In this document: positions 1-9,808 of the stretch, piece after piece
How positions within the stretch are numbered: position 1 is the first letter of the stretch
Layout: each line of letters begins with the position of its first letter
DNA from: Moorella sp. Hama-1
GTDB taxonomy: Bacteria; Bacillota; DSM-521; Neomoorellales; Neomoorellaceae
Assembly: GCF_023734095.1 (NCBI RefSeq)
Contig: NZ_AP024620.1
Span: 1,732,501-1,796,500, forward strand
Direction of reading: 5' to 3'
Length of the DNA stretch: 64,000 nucleotides
Position numbers and translations under genes: made by a program
The notes under the pieces: generated by a model
Database searches by the model: none
What the model was told of the DNA's origin: nothing
The model's input: only the letters and a program-made list of their open reading frames with translations

Positions 1-916
1 CCCATTCATATTCGTCCCACAGGTGGACAAGGCTGGCGGCCAGGGCCGCCAGGCCCGGCTCATCATGAATGTACTGCAGACACATTAGATAGCTATCCCG
101 GTCGAGTCCCAGGCCTTCCTCCCTGGCCTGGGACCAGAAGTCTTCCACAGTGACGCCGTACCGCTCCAGGCGCGCCAGAAAGCTGCACTGGCGCCGGGGA
201 TTCAGGCCGGTCTGCTTTTCCAGGGCGATTTTTACGGCTTCCTTCACTGTCACGCCGATTAATTCCCCCAGTTTGGCATGCTTACCGGCGTCTACAAAAT
301 GGTGGTGATTTTCGCTATTGGCGATGGCAATGATATGGTCAGTACCCGAGCCGGTGGCAATCCCTCGGGAATAACGGCTGGGCGCCATAAGTTCCTGTAA
401 GGCGGCAGCTTTGGCTTCCGTAGCCGTAACTATGGAGCGCACCAGGGCCTGGGGAGACAGGTTGCCGTCTATCAACAGGATAATATTAATAGTGCCGGGG
501 ACAAAATCCCACTGCCCATCTATTTCGTAATAATTGGCCCTATCTCCGGCCCGTCCACCATTAACGTCGATTCCACCGGTGACAATAGCTGTGACTGCTA
601 ATTCACGAAACTTGTTGGTTTTGATAGCAGCGTTTTCCATCCTGGCGGCGGTAAGCAAACCGGCGGTATGACGGCAGGGCAGGTCGAGTTTGCCGGCCAG
701 ATACTCCAGGTACCCCTCCACGCTGCCTCCCGGAAGGTTGGCCGGATCATGCTGATCGGGCGGCAGGTGGTGGTTAAAGACCGCCTGCAAGTCTTCCCGG
801 TAGCCGCCGTTCACCCAGGCCGTGCTGACCACTCGGCGCGGCCCGGGAAAACTGACTATAAGGGTGTCATCCCGCCGATAAACTTTTTCCCCGCCTGACA
901 ATTCTTCAAGTAACAC
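1..916 (-). CDS. cbiZ: Adenosylcobinamide amidohydrolase (CbiZ family), 3' end beyond the window
   Basis: The gene reads leftward from a GTG at 916, preceded by a GGAAGGAG ribosome site, and stays open for 305 codons to the window edge. Central motifs such as NYYEIDGQWDF and ATGSGTDHIIAIA fit the CbiZ family. CbiZ hydrolyses the aminopropanol arm of adenosylcobinamide, giving adenosylcobyric acid so that imported corrinoids can be rebuilt. The ECF S component ends 53 bases upstream, making this the last visible gene of the riboswitch-controlled operon. That position fits a salvage step directly after uptake. The C-terminal part, after about residue 235, is an extension I do not recognise. Family call is firm; the true length is unknown. 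Confidence 0.88.
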   Translation of the reverse strand, partial: MLLEELSGGEKVYRRDDTLIVSFPGPRRVVSTAWVNGGYREDLQAVFNHHLPPDQHDPANLPGGSVEGYLEYLAGKLDLPCRHTAGLLTAARMENAAIKTNKFRELAVTAIVTGGIDVNGGRAGDRANYYEIDGQWDFVPGTINIILLIDGNLSPQALVRSIVTATEAKAAALQELMAPSRYSRGIATGSGTDHIIAIANSENHHHFVDAGKHAKLGELIGVTVKEAVKIALEKQTGLNPRRQCSFLARLERYGVTVEDFWSQAREEGLGLDRDSYLMCLQYIHDEPGLAALAASLVHLWDEYEW

Positions 917-969
917 TTTTATCTCCTTCCAGGCAATTTTATTTTGTGATGGACAAGCCACTGTAGTAC

Positions 970-1719
970 TTAATGAACACCAGTCATACTCGTTACCTTT
1001 TCATGGATGTTTGCCGGCAGTAATGTGACTGCCAGTTTGCGGCGATAACGTTGCAGTATCTTTACAAAGCTGGGGCCAAAAAACAGGTAAAAGGCGGCGT
1101 TGCCCAGGGCATGCAAGGTATCGAACCAGAAGCTGGCGGCATAGGCGGCTATAAAGGACTGCCAGTTCAAAGGATGGATAAAGGCCGTCCAAAACCATAG
1201 GTTCATAATCCAGCCAAAAAGGTAGCCCCAGAGAAAGCTAAATGCCGTCATCGCCTTGACACCGGCATGGGGTAAGATAAACTTCATCGCCCCTGCCGTG
1301 GTGCCGGCCAGGCCCCAAGCAAACATCTGCCAGGGCGTCCACGGGCCCTGACCCAGGAAAAAGTTAGATACCAGGGCCGCAGTAGATCCGACCATAAACC
1401 CGGCCCGCGATCCAAAAACGAAACCGGAAATAATCACCATAAAGGTGGTCGGCTGGATATTGGGCAAGCCAGCAAAGGGAACCCGGCCGACGGCGGCAAT
1501 GGTGCCCAGCATGGCGATGACGGCCACTTCCCGGGTAGAAACCCGGCCCTGTTCAAAGCCCCAGTACAGCAGGCCCAGGGCCATAATGATTATCACCGAA
1601 GCGAGCAACCCCCACCCCTGGCCCCAAAGCAGGGCGTTAAACTTAACACTGGCTAGCAGCAGGCCCAGGATCAGCGCCAGGGCCAGCGGAAACAGGATTT
1701 TCCGGCAGTAAGAGAGCAT
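970..1719 (-). CDS. ECF transporter substrate-binding S component, probably for corrinoids
   Basis: A 249-residue membrane protein with about six hydrophobic helices. Its middle (GTIAAVGRVPFAGLPNIQP, about residues 95-113) resembles S components of energy-coupling-factor importers. It starts at an ATG behind GGAGGATAAATT. Upstream on the same strand lie the fused ATPases and the T protein that would energise it. The downstream CbiZ and the upstream cobalamin riboswitch argue for a corrinoid substrate; this is inferred from context, not from binding residues. A degenerate copy of its C-terminus lies at 6696-6885, so the operon once held a second S component. Confidence 0.82.
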   Translation of the reverse strand: MLSYCRKILFPLALALILGLLLASVKFNALLWGQGWGLLASVIIIMALGLLYWGFEQGRVSTREVAVIAMLGTIAAVGRVPFAGLPNIQPTTFMVIISGFVFGSRAGFMVGSTAALVSNFFLGQGPWTPWQMFAWGLAGTTAGAMKFILPHAGVKAMTAFSFLWGYLFGWIMNLWFWTAFIHPLNWQSFIAAYAASFWFDTLHALGNAAFYLFFGPSFVKILQRYRRKLAVTLLPANIHEKVTSMTGVH

Positions 1720-1833
1720 GTAATTTATCCTCCATTAATTAGTCCTCAGGCATTTTGCTATCTGGCTTCGCCTGGAGCCTTTTGGCCGGTGCTGCCGTTA
1801 CCAGATGTTCCCCAGGAGCGCATCTTGCCAGGT

Positions 1834-3552
1834 TTAACCCGAAACCGCCTGCCTGGCCGGCTGTACAGGTGCCAGCCGGGCCAGGGCCTCCGGTAAGGTC
1901 AGGACGCCGTCCACATAGCCGCGGCACATCTTGCCAATCTGGGTGGAATAAAAGACCGACTCGCCCAAAACCTGGTGTTTGGGGCCATCGGCGACGACCC
2001 GGCCGGCAGCCATCACCAGCACCCGGGTGGCGTAGGCGGCCGCAAACTCCACGTCATGGGTGACCAGGACCACGCCGGCTCCCTCCTTGCCTAAGGCCGT
2101 CAGCAACGCTCCCAGTTCGTCTTTCAAGCGATAATCCATCCCCCGGGTGGGTTCGTCCAGCAGCAGGAGTGCGGGCCGGGTTACCAGGATGGAGGCCAGG
2201 GCAACCCGCTGGCGCTCGCCGCCGCTTAAGTCGCGGGGGTTTACCCGTCGGCAGGGTTCCAGGCCCAGCTTCGCCAGGAGTTCATCAACAACGCCGTCAT
2301 CGGGCAGGCCGAAATTATTTAGGGTAAACAGCAGTTCCTCCTCCACCGTATCCTGGAAAAGATAATCGTTGGGATTCTGGGAAAGGTAAGCAATCCTGCC
2401 GTCCCCTGGCCGGTCCCCGTTTTTACCCGGGTCGCGCCCTTTGACCAGCATCCGGCCTCTTCCAAGTTTTAACAGGCCGGCCATGGTTTTCAGGAGGGTG
2501 GATTTGCCGGCACCGTTGGCCCCCAAAACAGCCACCAGCTCACCGGCAGCAATTTGCATACTTACATCCTGCAGGGCTTCTTTGCCATTGGGATAAGCGA
2601 ACCATACTTTACTCATGGATAAAACCGGTTCCTTGGGATTTCCTTTTATCACCCGCTGCTTCCCGGACGCCGCCCCGCTTGTTTTCAGCCAAACCGGTTC
2701 ACCCGGGGTCTCTTGTATTATGTTAAAATTGGACCGCAGCAACCGGCGTCCTTCCTTGACGGTAACGGGAATTGAAGAAAATCCGGTGCCGGCAAAAAAG
2801 CGGGCCACGGGAGGAATAAAGGGAATTTCCTTGGGGGCCGCCCAACGGGCGAATTGCGCCGGCGTCCCCTCGTATATGATCTGACCGTCATCCATATACA
2901 CTAGCCGGTCGGCCAGGTGAAAACAGCGTTCCAGCCGTTGCTCGATTAGAATGATGGTCAGGCCCATTTCCTCGTTTAACCGTTTGGCGAGATTGAGAAA
3001 CTCCTCGGCCGCTACCGGGTCCAACTGGGAGGTGGGCTCGTCGCAAACCAGCACCCGCGGCTGCATGGCCAGCACGGCGGCCAGGGCCAGTTTTTGCTTC
3101 TGCCCGCCGGAGAGTTGCGCGGTAAATTCTTGTTTCACCTCCGTCAAGTCGAGAAAATGCAAGACTTCGGCCACCCTCCGGGACATCTCCGCCGGGGTCA
3201 GACCCAAATTTTCCAGGCCGAAGGCGATCTCAGCCTCAACACTGGTCATCACCAGCTGCTTTTCCGGGTCCTGGAAAACTATCCCCACTTCCCGGGCCAG
3301 TTGCCGCCGGTCTATCTCCCTTATATCCCGCCCTTGAAAATAAACCCGACCGCCAAAGCGACCGCCGTAAAAGTCCGGTATCAGGCCGGCCAGCACCCGG
3401 GCCAGGGTCGATTTGCCCGAGCCCGACCCGCCGATTACCAGCAAAAACTCCCCTTCATCGATGCGCAAATTGAAATCCTTTAAGGCCGGCCTTTCCCTAT
3501 CCGGGTAGTAGTAGATCAGATTCTCGCTTTGAAATAAAGACACCGCCGCCAC
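1834..3552 (-). CDS. ECF transporter, fused double ATP-binding protein (A-A')
   Basis: This 572-residue protein carries two ABC ATPase domains in tandem. The first (about 1-280) has Walker A GGSGSGKST and signature LSGGQKQ. The second (about 310-550) has GANGAGKST and LSGGERQ. Separate EcfA and EcfA' subunits are more usual, so this is the fused form. It powers the neighbouring T and S proteins. The GTG start at 3552 overlaps the end of the T-component gene by 37 bases, which suggests translational coupling. A 114-base gap to the S gene holds nothing recognisable. Confidence 0.9.
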   Translation of the reverse strand: MAAVSLFQSENLIYYYPDRERPALKDFNLRIDEGEFLLVIGGSGSGKSTLARVLAGLIPDFYGGRFGGRVYFQGRDIREIDRRQLAREVGIVFQDPEKQLVMTSVEAEIAFGLENLGLTPAEMSRRVAEVLHFLDLTEVKQEFTAQLSGGQKQKLALAAVLAMQPRVLVCDEPTSQLDPVAAEEFLNLAKRLNEEMGLTIILIEQRLERCFHLADRLVYMDDGQIIYEGTPAQFARWAAPKEIPFIPPVARFFAGTGFSSIPVTVKEGRRLLRSNFNIIQETPGEPVWLKTSGAASGKQRVIKGNPKEPVLSMSKVWFAYPNGKEALQDVSMQIAAGELVAVLGANGAGKSTLLKTMAGLLKLGRGRMLVKGRDPGKNGDRPGDGRIAYLSQNPNDYLFQDTVEEELLFTLNNFGLPDDGVVDELLAKLGLEPCRRVNPRDLSGGERQRVALASILVTRPALLLLDEPTRGMDYRLKDELGALLTALGKEGAGVVLVTHDVEFAAAYATRVLVMAAGRVVADGPKHQVLGESVFYSTQIGKMCRGYVDGVLTLPEALARLAPVQPARQAVSG

Positions 3553-4448
3553 CCCCAGCTCATGAACACTGGTACGGACAAAGCCAGAAGCATAATGATT
3601 AAAAGAATAATGGTCATCCGGCTATTAAGCAAATAACTCAACTGTGGATAATAAATAAAGGTGCTTGCTCCGGTAAGCTGACCATAAAACGCCACTACCA
3701 GAGCCAGGATGCTCCCTCCCAGGCAGAGGCTGTCCCGCGGCCGCCAGGTATCGCGCCGGTAACAGGTGCGCCGGCCGCTGCCGAAGGCCCGCGCCTGCAT
3801 GGCTTCGGCTATTTCCAGGGAGTCTTCCAGGGAAGACAGGAGGAGAATGTTAATCAGGCTGGCATATTTAGGCAGCCTTTCTTTTAAGGTCCCGGCGTTA
3901 AAATCGACGCCCCGCATCACCTGAACTTCCCGGATGTTCTCCAGTTGCCGCATCATGGCCGGGAACATCCTGGTAGCCAGGGACAGGACCAGGGCCGACC
4001 GGGAGGCCAACCGCGCCAGGAGGCTTAAAGCCTTGTCCGGGTGGATGATGAGATTATAAAGGCAAAAAACGCTGATGATGGTTAACAGCCGCACACTCAT
4101 GGCCGCGCCGTAACAGATGGCTTCCAGGGAGACAGTCGAGGGGCCGAAAACCGGCAGGCGCGGCCCCCACCAGATAATGGTCTCTCCGGCATGGACCACT
4201 AAGGGGTTAATGATGATCACCAGCACCATCATTCCTAAGCTGAGGCGGAAATAGACTTCCCACGTCGCCATCCCCTGGGCGGCGATGATGGCCAGGACAA
4301 CGACCAGCAGTAATCCCAGGAGGTACAGGGGGTTGGTGAAGATGAGGGCCAGCACCAGGAGAACGCCCAGATAAGTTAGGGCTGCCGCCGGGTGCAGGCT
4401 CTGCAAAAAAAGGCCTTTCTCCTGGTAGAAAAATTGCTCAAACATCAC
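3516..4448 (-). CDS. ECF transporter transmembrane T component
   Basis: A 310-residue integral membrane protein of the EcfT/CbiQ type. It has an N-terminal hydrophobic block (about 20-110) and the coupling motif ARAFGSGRRT near residues 218-227, which in this family contacts the ATPase grooves. The last third holds two more membrane segments. It lies between the barrel protein gene (end 4488) and the fused ATPase gene, overlapping the latter. It joins the S component to the ATPases. Confidence 0.9.
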   Translation of the reverse strand: MMFEQFFYQEKGLFLQSLHPAAALTYLGVLLVLALIFTNPLYLLGLLLVVVLAIIAAQGMATWEVYFRLSLGMMVLVIIINPLVVHAGETIIWWGPRLPVFGPSTVSLEAICYGAAMSVRLLTIISVFCLYNLIIHPDKALSLLARLASRSALVLSLATRMFPAMMRQLENIREVQVMRGVDFNAGTLKERLPKYASLINILLLSSLEDSLEIAEAMQARAFGSGRRTCYRRDTWRPRDSLCLGGSILALVVAFYGQLTGASTFIYYPQLSYLLNSRMTIILLIIMLLALSVPVFMSWGWRRCLYFKARI

Positions 4449-4487
4449 GAGCGTAGTCCTCCAATGAGATGCGGGATGTGGGAGAAC

Positions 4488-5879
4488 TCAATTGATCACA
4501 TTGACTGTTTGGGAGGTTGCCTCCCAGTTCACCTGGAAGCCAAAGGCTTCCGCTACAAAGCGGGCCGGGAGGTAGGTGCGGCCATTCCTCAGCAGGGGAG
4601 CTACCCCTATCGACTTGGCCCGGCCGTTGATATAGCCGTTGGTATCCCCAATAATCAGGGTAACCGTGACGCCACCCATGGTTAATTTAACCGTCGCTGT
4701 TTTCTCGTCCCAACTAATGCCGTTATCTGTCATGCCCAGGGCATAGGCCAGGTAACGCACGGGCACATAGGTGCGGTCATTTTCTATAAAGGGTGCCGCG
4801 TCCATCTCTTTTACCTGCTGCTTGCCACTGCTAACAACTGTATAACTTCTGTCGCCGACTATGAAACAGGCTTCTCTTTTAGCTGCCATGGGTTCGGGGG
4901 AAGTCAGGAATGGTTTACTTTTTTCCTTTAACCGTTCAAAAAAAGTCTGGTTATAAAAGACAGTCGTTAAAGCCATCAGGGACTGGTAGGTGGCCATTTC
5001 ATTGCTGCCCGTCCCGGCGATATGGGCAAAGGAACCGTCAGGTAACTGGAAGCGAAGCAGGGCGGTTAAAATATCGCCCCTTGCTTTATTAAAACTCTCC
5101 TGCAGGGGGTCAAGGCCAACTGCAGTTAGACCTTCAATAACCATATGGCAGCTTTCCGGGTTTTCCGCCCCCCAGGAGGCAAAACTACCATTTTCTTTCT
5201 GGACCTTTGCCAGGTACGCCACTGCCTTCTGGACAACCGGGCTGTCATTCGGCTCGCCTAAAGCGCCCAGGGCCATCAAGGCCATACCGGTAGAATCCAC
5301 ATCGGGCGTATCTTTATTGGTGGCATCCCAGTAAAAGGAGCCGTCGGCGTGCTGCCTGGCCACGAGCCAGTTTAATGCTTTGCTCTTATAGGGAATGTCA
5401 GCGCCGGCGGCGTACAAGGCTAAAATGGCCCAGATGTGGGCATTAAGTAAATCTTCACCACCCTGCAGGATATTATCAGCAAACTTGCCACTGAAGAGTT
5501 GGGCCTCCTGGATCTTTTTTACCAGGTTCTGGCCCTGGAAATCATAGGGGTTCCCCCCGGCAGCTAGAACGGCCAGGACCAGGGTGGCATAATCATTCAT
5601 TTCCCCGGACTGGGTAGCTGCAGCCAGCATTTTTTCACAGGCCTGGTTGACCTGCGTGCTTTTTAAATCCCTTCCGGCTACTGCCAGGGCCATATAACTC
5701 CAGGGAGATAAAATACCTGCGGCCTTCTCCTTATTTAATAAATAATCGGCAGCATTGTTTAATGGTTGCCTGGCCCTGTCCCTACCAGCAAGCGCCCAGG
5801 CGGGTGTGACGGCGCTAGCGCTAAATAAAAATAAAAGAAAAATCGGTAGTACCAAACTGGAAATCCTATGCTTTAACAT
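4488..5879 (-). CDS. Secreted alpha/alpha-barrel protein with copper-amine-oxidase-N-like tail; predicted corrinoid-capture component
   Basis: The 463-residue product has a signal peptide (1-30) and then a prenyltransferase/squalene-cyclase-like alpha-alpha barrel (about 35-325). The barrel shows repeats around ADGSFYWD, ENGSFASWG and PDGSFAHIAG. A copper amine oxidase N-terminal-like domain follows (about 335-463, with TYVPVRYLA and TYLPARFVA); despite its name this is usually a surface module. The mammalian transcobalamin/intrinsic factor N-terminal domain has the same barrel fold. Here the barrel sits next to a gene for the transcobalamin-like C-terminal domain, inside a B12-riboswitch operon. 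Corrinoid binding is inference; domain assignment is firmer. Confidence 0.75.
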   Translation of the reverse strand: MLKHRISSLVLPIFLLFLFSASAVTPAWALAGRDRARQPLNNAADYLLNKEKAAGILSPWSYMALAVAGRDLKSTQVNQACEKMLAAATQSGEMNDYATLVLAVLAAGGNPYDFQGQNLVKKIQEAQLFSGKFADNILQGGEDLLNAHIWAILALYAAGADIPYKSKALNWLVARQHADGSFYWDATNKDTPDVDSTGMALMALGALGEPNDSPVVQKAVAYLAKVQKENGSFASWGAENPESCHMVIEGLTAVGLDPLQESFNKARGDILTALLRFQLPDGSFAHIAGTGSNEMATYQSLMALTTVFYNQTFFERLKEKSKPFLTSPEPMAAKREACFIVGDRSYTVVSSGKQQVKEMDAAPFIENDRTYVPVRYLAYALGMTDNGISWDEKTATVKLTMGGVTVTLIIGDTNGYINGRAKSIGVAPLLRNGRTYLPARFVAEAFGFQVNWEATSQTVNVIN

Positions 5880-5905
5880 ATCTTCGCCCCCCTATTGGAT
5901 AAAAA

Positions 5906-6682
5906 TTAAGGTGCAGCCGCTTTTAAGCCCTCCCAGGTAGGACCGGGATTATTCATGCTTTCGCTATACCACCAGATAATCTTATCCCCGGGGCTAACAT
6001 CTTTCTCGCTGGCTGCAACCAACGGGGTCTCATTATTAACTTTATACATCCAGCCGCACATGCCTTTATTGGCCTGGCCGGCGATGCTCTGGACAAAATT
6101 ACCGTACACCGGGCTCATGCTGTATTTCAGGCCGGTGGCATCCAGGGCGCCCAGGGCGGTCAGCCCCCATTTATTGTTTTTATTAACGGTTACCGCAGCG
6201 GGGCCGAAAAGGATCTGGCCCTTCATGCCGATGACAGCAATCCCCACCTGGCAGCCCTCAAAGGCAGGGGGAGCGGAGGGAGACGGAACGTTATTTTTGT
6301 TCCCGGCCGGGCTACCGTTACTACCGGACCCGTCCGGTGGAGCAGCACCAGCATTAACCTGGCCGCTGGCTTTGGATGGCGTAGTGGTAACCCCCTGGGA
6401 ATTAGCCGGAGCAGCTTCCTTTCCCCCGGTTGTTCCACCGTTATCACCTGCGTTCTTCCCCATTGCCGCCGGCGTTGGGATTTCCGGGACTTGACCGCCG
6501 GTATTTTCTGGAGCGTTGCCGGCAGCGGGATTCCCCCCCGGCGAAGGGACCTGGCTTTGGGTGAGGGCCGTATCAGGGGCGGCCGGGCTGGTGCTGGCAG
6601 TTTTCTGCCGCCAAACTGCCGGACCGATTAAAGCTGCCATAATTACCAGGGCCGCCACCAGGTACACTATTCTCTTCGGCAT
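5906..6682 (-). CDS. Membrane-anchored DUF4430 (transcobalamin-like C-terminal domain) protein
   Basis: The 258-residue protein has an N-terminal signal anchor (about 5-25), a long Ala/Pro/Gly/Asn-rich linker (26-140) and a DUF4430 domain (about 145-255). Marker motifs are WGLTALGALDATGL, SIAGQANKGMCGWMYKVN and GDKIIWWYSES. DUF4430 corresponds to the beta-domain that closes over cobalamin in human transcobalamin. Bacterial copies are often found in corrinoid or ECF contexts. The barrel partner is encoded 26 bases downstream, so barrel and beta-domain are split over two proteins here but joined in one at 6977-9808. Confidence 0.8.
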   Translation of the reverse strand: MPKRIVYLVAALVIMAALIGPAVWRQKTASTSPAAPDTALTQSQVPSPGGNPAAGNAPENTGGQVPEIPTPAAMGKNAGDNGGTTGGKEAAPANSQGVTTTPSKASGQVNAGAAPPDGSGSNGSPAGNKNNVPSPSAPPAFEGCQVGIAVIGMKGQILFGPAAVTVNKNNKWGLTALGALDATGLKYSMSPVYGNFVQSIAGQANKGMCGWMYKVNNETPLVAASEKDVSPGDKIIWWYSESMNNPGPTWEGLKAAAP

Positions 6683-6695
6683 TTAACATCCCTCG

Positions 6696-6885
6696 CTATG
6701 CCCGTAAGGTCAGGTTTTGCTCTTCGATAAATTCTACCGGTAAAACATAGAGCTTCCGGTGAAACGGCGCAGTATTTTTTAATACGCCAGGACCTAACAG
6801 CCAGAAAGATAGGCCGTTACCCACGGCGCGGCAGGTATCAAAGGCAAAGCTGGCTGCATAAGCGGCCGGTCCGTACCTCCTACAA
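6696..6885 (-). pseudogene. C-terminal remnant of an ECF S component
   Basis: Read on the minus strand, this stretch encodes AAYAASFAFDTCRAVGNG and then LLGPGVLKN, ending at a TAG. It matches the C-terminus of the 970-1719 S component (AAYAASFWFDTLHALGN). No start codon or upstream part of the gene remains. It lies between the SLH-DUF4430 gene and the DUF4430 gene, so the ancestral operon probably had a second S component. Confidence 0.75.
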
Positions 6886-6921
6886 CCTTCTTGTTGCCCG
6901 CCTGAGAATTACAGCACTGGC

Positions 6922-6960
6922 GGGGAGCACCGTAGACACGCCGGTGCTCCCCACTTTTTT
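6922..6960 (+). terminator. Strong hairpin with T-tract on the plus strand
   Basis: The arms GGGGAGCACCG and CGGTGCTCCCC are perfectly complementary and are followed by TTTTTT on the plus strand. No plus-strand gene needs it. On the minus strand it sits just after the SLH gene stop but lacks a T-run, so it may instead be an mRNA-stabilising or attenuating hairpin inside the operon. Confidence 0.6.
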
Positions 6961-6976
6961 AATCACCCTTTAACGT

Positions 6977-9808
6977 CTATTCAGCTACCAACGTCCTGTA
7001 GACCATCACCGCGCATTCGGCCCGGCTGGCGGCAGCCCCCGGCCGGAAGGTACCGTCTTCGAAGCCTTTAACTAACCCATGGGCGGCAGCCACGGCCACG
7101 CTGTTCCTGGCCCAGGCGGAAACACTGTCGCTATCCTTAAAGGCTGGCTTTTCCTTAGTTGCCGGTAGGTTCATGGCCCGGACCAGCATCGCCGCCACTT
7201 CTTCGCGGGCAATGGTCCTGTCCGGGCGGAAGGTGCCGTCCTCGTACCCTTTGACCACGCCGTTGCCGGCGGCGGCAGTTACCGCCCCGGCGTACCAGGC
7301 ATCACCTTTTACGTCCTTAAAGGGGTTCTTAGCCCCCTGCTTCGCCTCCAGGCCCAGGGCCTTGACCAGCAAGCTGGCAAACTCCGCCCTGGTCACCGCC
7401 CTGTCCGGCTCGAAGTGGCTGCCGTCCACCCCGGCCACAATACCGGCCCCGGCCAGGGTTTCAATGGTATCCTGGGCCCAGCCGCAAGAAGCTGGTGTTA
7501 CGTCTACGAAGCACTTCCTGGCCTCCCGGACAAAAACGGCGTAGTCGGAGAAGTGGTTTACCCGGGCCAGGATCAAGCCTTTCGACACGTCGAACACGGC
7601 CGGGATAGCCAGCCACTGACTCTTAGTTTTATCGTACCAGGCCAGGGCCAGGTTCTCCGGTTTGGTCAGGGGCGGCAGGGCGACCTTCAGAGTTATGGTC
7701 ACCGGGACGGCAAAGGTGGTGCCGTCGGGGCCAAAGTTGTACGCTGCCGAAATGGGCCGGTAACCTGCCGGCGGCGGGGCCGGGGCGTTACTACCGCCGC
7801 TATTGCCAGCAGTTCCCGCAAAGTCAACCTTCTTAACGGTTATCTCTACGTCCTGCGTCAGGGCCCCACCCGGTATGGCCAGGGCCACTTCTTCTTTGTT
7901 ATCAGTTATAGTTGCACCTGCTGCGGCCGTAACCTTCTGGGCCAGGTCGATTTTATTTTGTTCGAGATCCTTTTTTAGAGCCGCCATTACTTTCCGGCCC
8001 AGGGGCTGGTCGCTGCCTACAACGGCCACAGCCTTATTTACTTCCTTTAATACCCCAAGCTGGTCCGCATTTGACTTCAGGTCCAGCAACTGGGCGATTT
8101 TTTCCACCGCCTCCAGGGCGGCATCAGAAGCCTGCAAAGTACCGGGCAGTTTTTTATTCTGCTCCTGGAGGCTGGCCGGTGTAGCTTCTACCGGCGTAAC
8201 GGACGTACTACCTTTAACCAGGCTCTCCCAGGTCGGGCCTGGGGAACTCCAGTCCGTACTGTACCACCAGATAATCTCGTCGCCGTCCTGGATCGTTTTT
8301 TGGGCAGCACCCACCATGGGCACGCTGCCGTTAACCTTGTACATCCAGCCGTTCATGCCGCTATTGGCCTGGCCGGCGATGCTTTTAACAAAGCCGTTGT
8401 CGTCAACATAACTGAGGCCGGTGGCGTCCAGGGCCCCCAGGGCCGTCAGGCCCCACCTGCCGTTTTTGCTTATCATGACAGGACCGGGGCCATAGAGCAA
8501 CTCGCCGTTCATACCCACCACGGCCATATCGACAGTGCAGTAGTTACGCTCTGGCGCCGATGGTGCAGGTGCGGCAACATTGAGACTGGCCGTCGCCGTC
8601 AGGCCGCCGTAAGTGGCTGTAACCACCGTCTGCCCGGCCTTCAGGGCGGTGACCAGGCCATAGACGCTGTCAGAAACACTGGCAATGCCGGTATCACCCA
8701 CGGACCAGGCGGCCTCGTTGGTCACGTCGCTGCTAGTGCCATTCATATAGCATAAAATAGCTCGATACTGCTGCTGGCCATTAAGAGTAATGCTGGCCGT
8801 AGCCGGTGTTATCTTGAGCCCCGGTAAGGCCGATGTACCGGTCTGGCCATCCAGGACCAAATATGTGTAAAGGGCTTCCGTGGCATCCAGGACATTTTTC
8901 GTAGTGCCAAAACTGCCATCGTTATTGCGGGCTTTATCTTTCATGTAATCCAGGGGGGTTAAACCCCCCGTACTTTTCCAGGTAGCAGGGTCCAGGTTCA
9001 ACCTTTTTAAGGTGATAATAACTTCTGCCGTATCCACCACGGGATCGTCCGGCCAGGGTTGGGTATTTCTATAGACACTACCGTCATCCTGCAGCCATTG
9101 TTTCAGGTATTGCAGGCCGTTATTAATGGCCGCCTGGATCTGCTGGTCGCTGGCGGCCCCAGGTAAATAGGTCAAAGCTCGGATAGCCTGGCAGGTCGTC
9201 ATAAAGTCCGGGTAAAAAGTATTACCATAGGTACTGCCCCAGGCGCCTAAATTAGCGCCGCTCGCAGTGCACTGGTTGCCCAGAAGATACTCCCGGGCGT
9301 AAGCAAAATTGACCACGCTGAACTCACCGGCCAAGCCCAAGGCAACGAAGGCCGGCATATCGCTATAGACATTATTGTCAAAACCCTGGGGTCCCTGTTT
9401 GTTAGCCAGTATGCCGGCTAATTGGGCCGCCTGGTCATTATAACCCCACCCTTTAATCGCCAGGAGTTCGTTAGCAACAGCTTTAGCTGCTTTTGAGGAA
9501 GGATTATTTAAGGTATCATAAACGGCATCAAGTACCGTTTGCTTTAAAGACTTACCATTATAAACCCAGGACGAGGATGAAGGATCTTCTCCCGCCAGGG
9601 TAAGGACATAGGCGTCATAAGCGTCCAGGGGTGTACCAGTGGTGTAGGCCTGCTTGTTAAATTGAACCGCGCTGGTAGCGAGGTCGCTATAAGTTCCCGC
9701 CGTCGCCCTTGCCGTACCAGGGGCGGTGAAAGAGGCCGCCAAGCTTAAAAGCAAGCCAAGGATTAAGGCCAGGGAAAGGAAACGCTTAGAGAAGCTATTC
9801 CGGAACAT
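6977..9808 (-). CDS. S-layer-anchored barrel + Big2 + DUF4430 + ZU5-like + 3x SLH protein; predicted surface corrinoid receptor
   Basis: I place the start at the ATG at 9808 (MFRNSFSKRF), because the signal peptide begins there; an upstream TTG at 9832 is in frame. The order of the mature protein (943 residues) is: alpha/alpha barrel (about 40-325), Big2-like Ig domain (about 335-415), DUF4430 (about 425-535, with WGLTALGALDATGL and GDEIIWWYST), helical segment, ZU5-like beta-domain (about 640-765), then three SLH repeats that bind cell-wall polymer. Barrel plus DUF4430 in one chain copies the two-domain plan of transcobalamin and intrinsic factor. It is the first gene after the cobalamin riboswitch. 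Ligand binding is inferred. Confidence 0.8.
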   Translation of the reverse strand: MFRNSFSKRFLSLALILGLLLSLAASFTAPGTARATAGTYSDLATSAVQFNKQAYTTGTPLDAYDAYVLTLAGEDPSSSSWVYNGKSLKQTVLDAVYDTLNNPSSKAAKAVANELLAIKGWGYNDQAAQLAGILANKQGPQGFDNNVYSDMPAFVALGLAGEFSVVNFAYAREYLLGNQCTASGANLGAWGSTYGNTFYPDFMTTCQAIRALTYLPGAASDQQIQAAINNGLQYLKQWLQDDGSVYRNTQPWPDDPVVDTAEVIITLKRLNLDPATWKSTGGLTPLDYMKDKARNNDGSFGTTKNVLDATEALYTYLVLDGQTGTSALPGLKITPATASITLNGQQQYRAILCYMNGTSSDVTNEAAWSVGDTGIASVSDSVYGLVTALKAGQTVVTATYGGLTATASLNVAAPAPSAPERNYCTVDMAVVGMNGELLYGPGPVMISKNGRWGLTALGALDATGLSYVDDNGFVKSIAGQANSGMNGWMYKVNGSVPMVGAAQKTIQDGDEIIWWYSTDWSSPGPTWESLVKGSTSVTPVEATPASLQEQNKKLPGTLQASDAALEAVEKIAQLLDLKSNADQLGVLKEVNKAVAVVGSDQPLGRKVMAALKKDLEQNKIDLAQKVTAAAGATITDNKEEVALAIPGGALTQDVEITVKKVDFAGTAGNSGGSNAPAPPPAGYRPISAAYNFGPDGTTFAVPVTITLKVALPPLTKPENLALAWYDKTKSQWLAIPAVFDVSKGLILARVNHFSDYAVFVREARKCFVDVTPASCGWAQDTIETLAGAGIVAGVDGSHFEPDRAVTRAEFASLLVKALGLEAKQGAKNPFKDVKGDAWYAGAVTAAAGNGVVKGYEDGTFRPDRTIAREEVAAMLVRAMNLPATKEKPAFKDSDSVSAWARNSVAVAAAHGLVKGFEDGTFRPGAAASRAECAVMVYRTLVAE

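Noticed and set aside
7415-7978. Long plus-strand open frame
   Set aside because: It lies antisense within the SLH-DUF4430 gene, has no family likeness and arises from GC-rich codon use.
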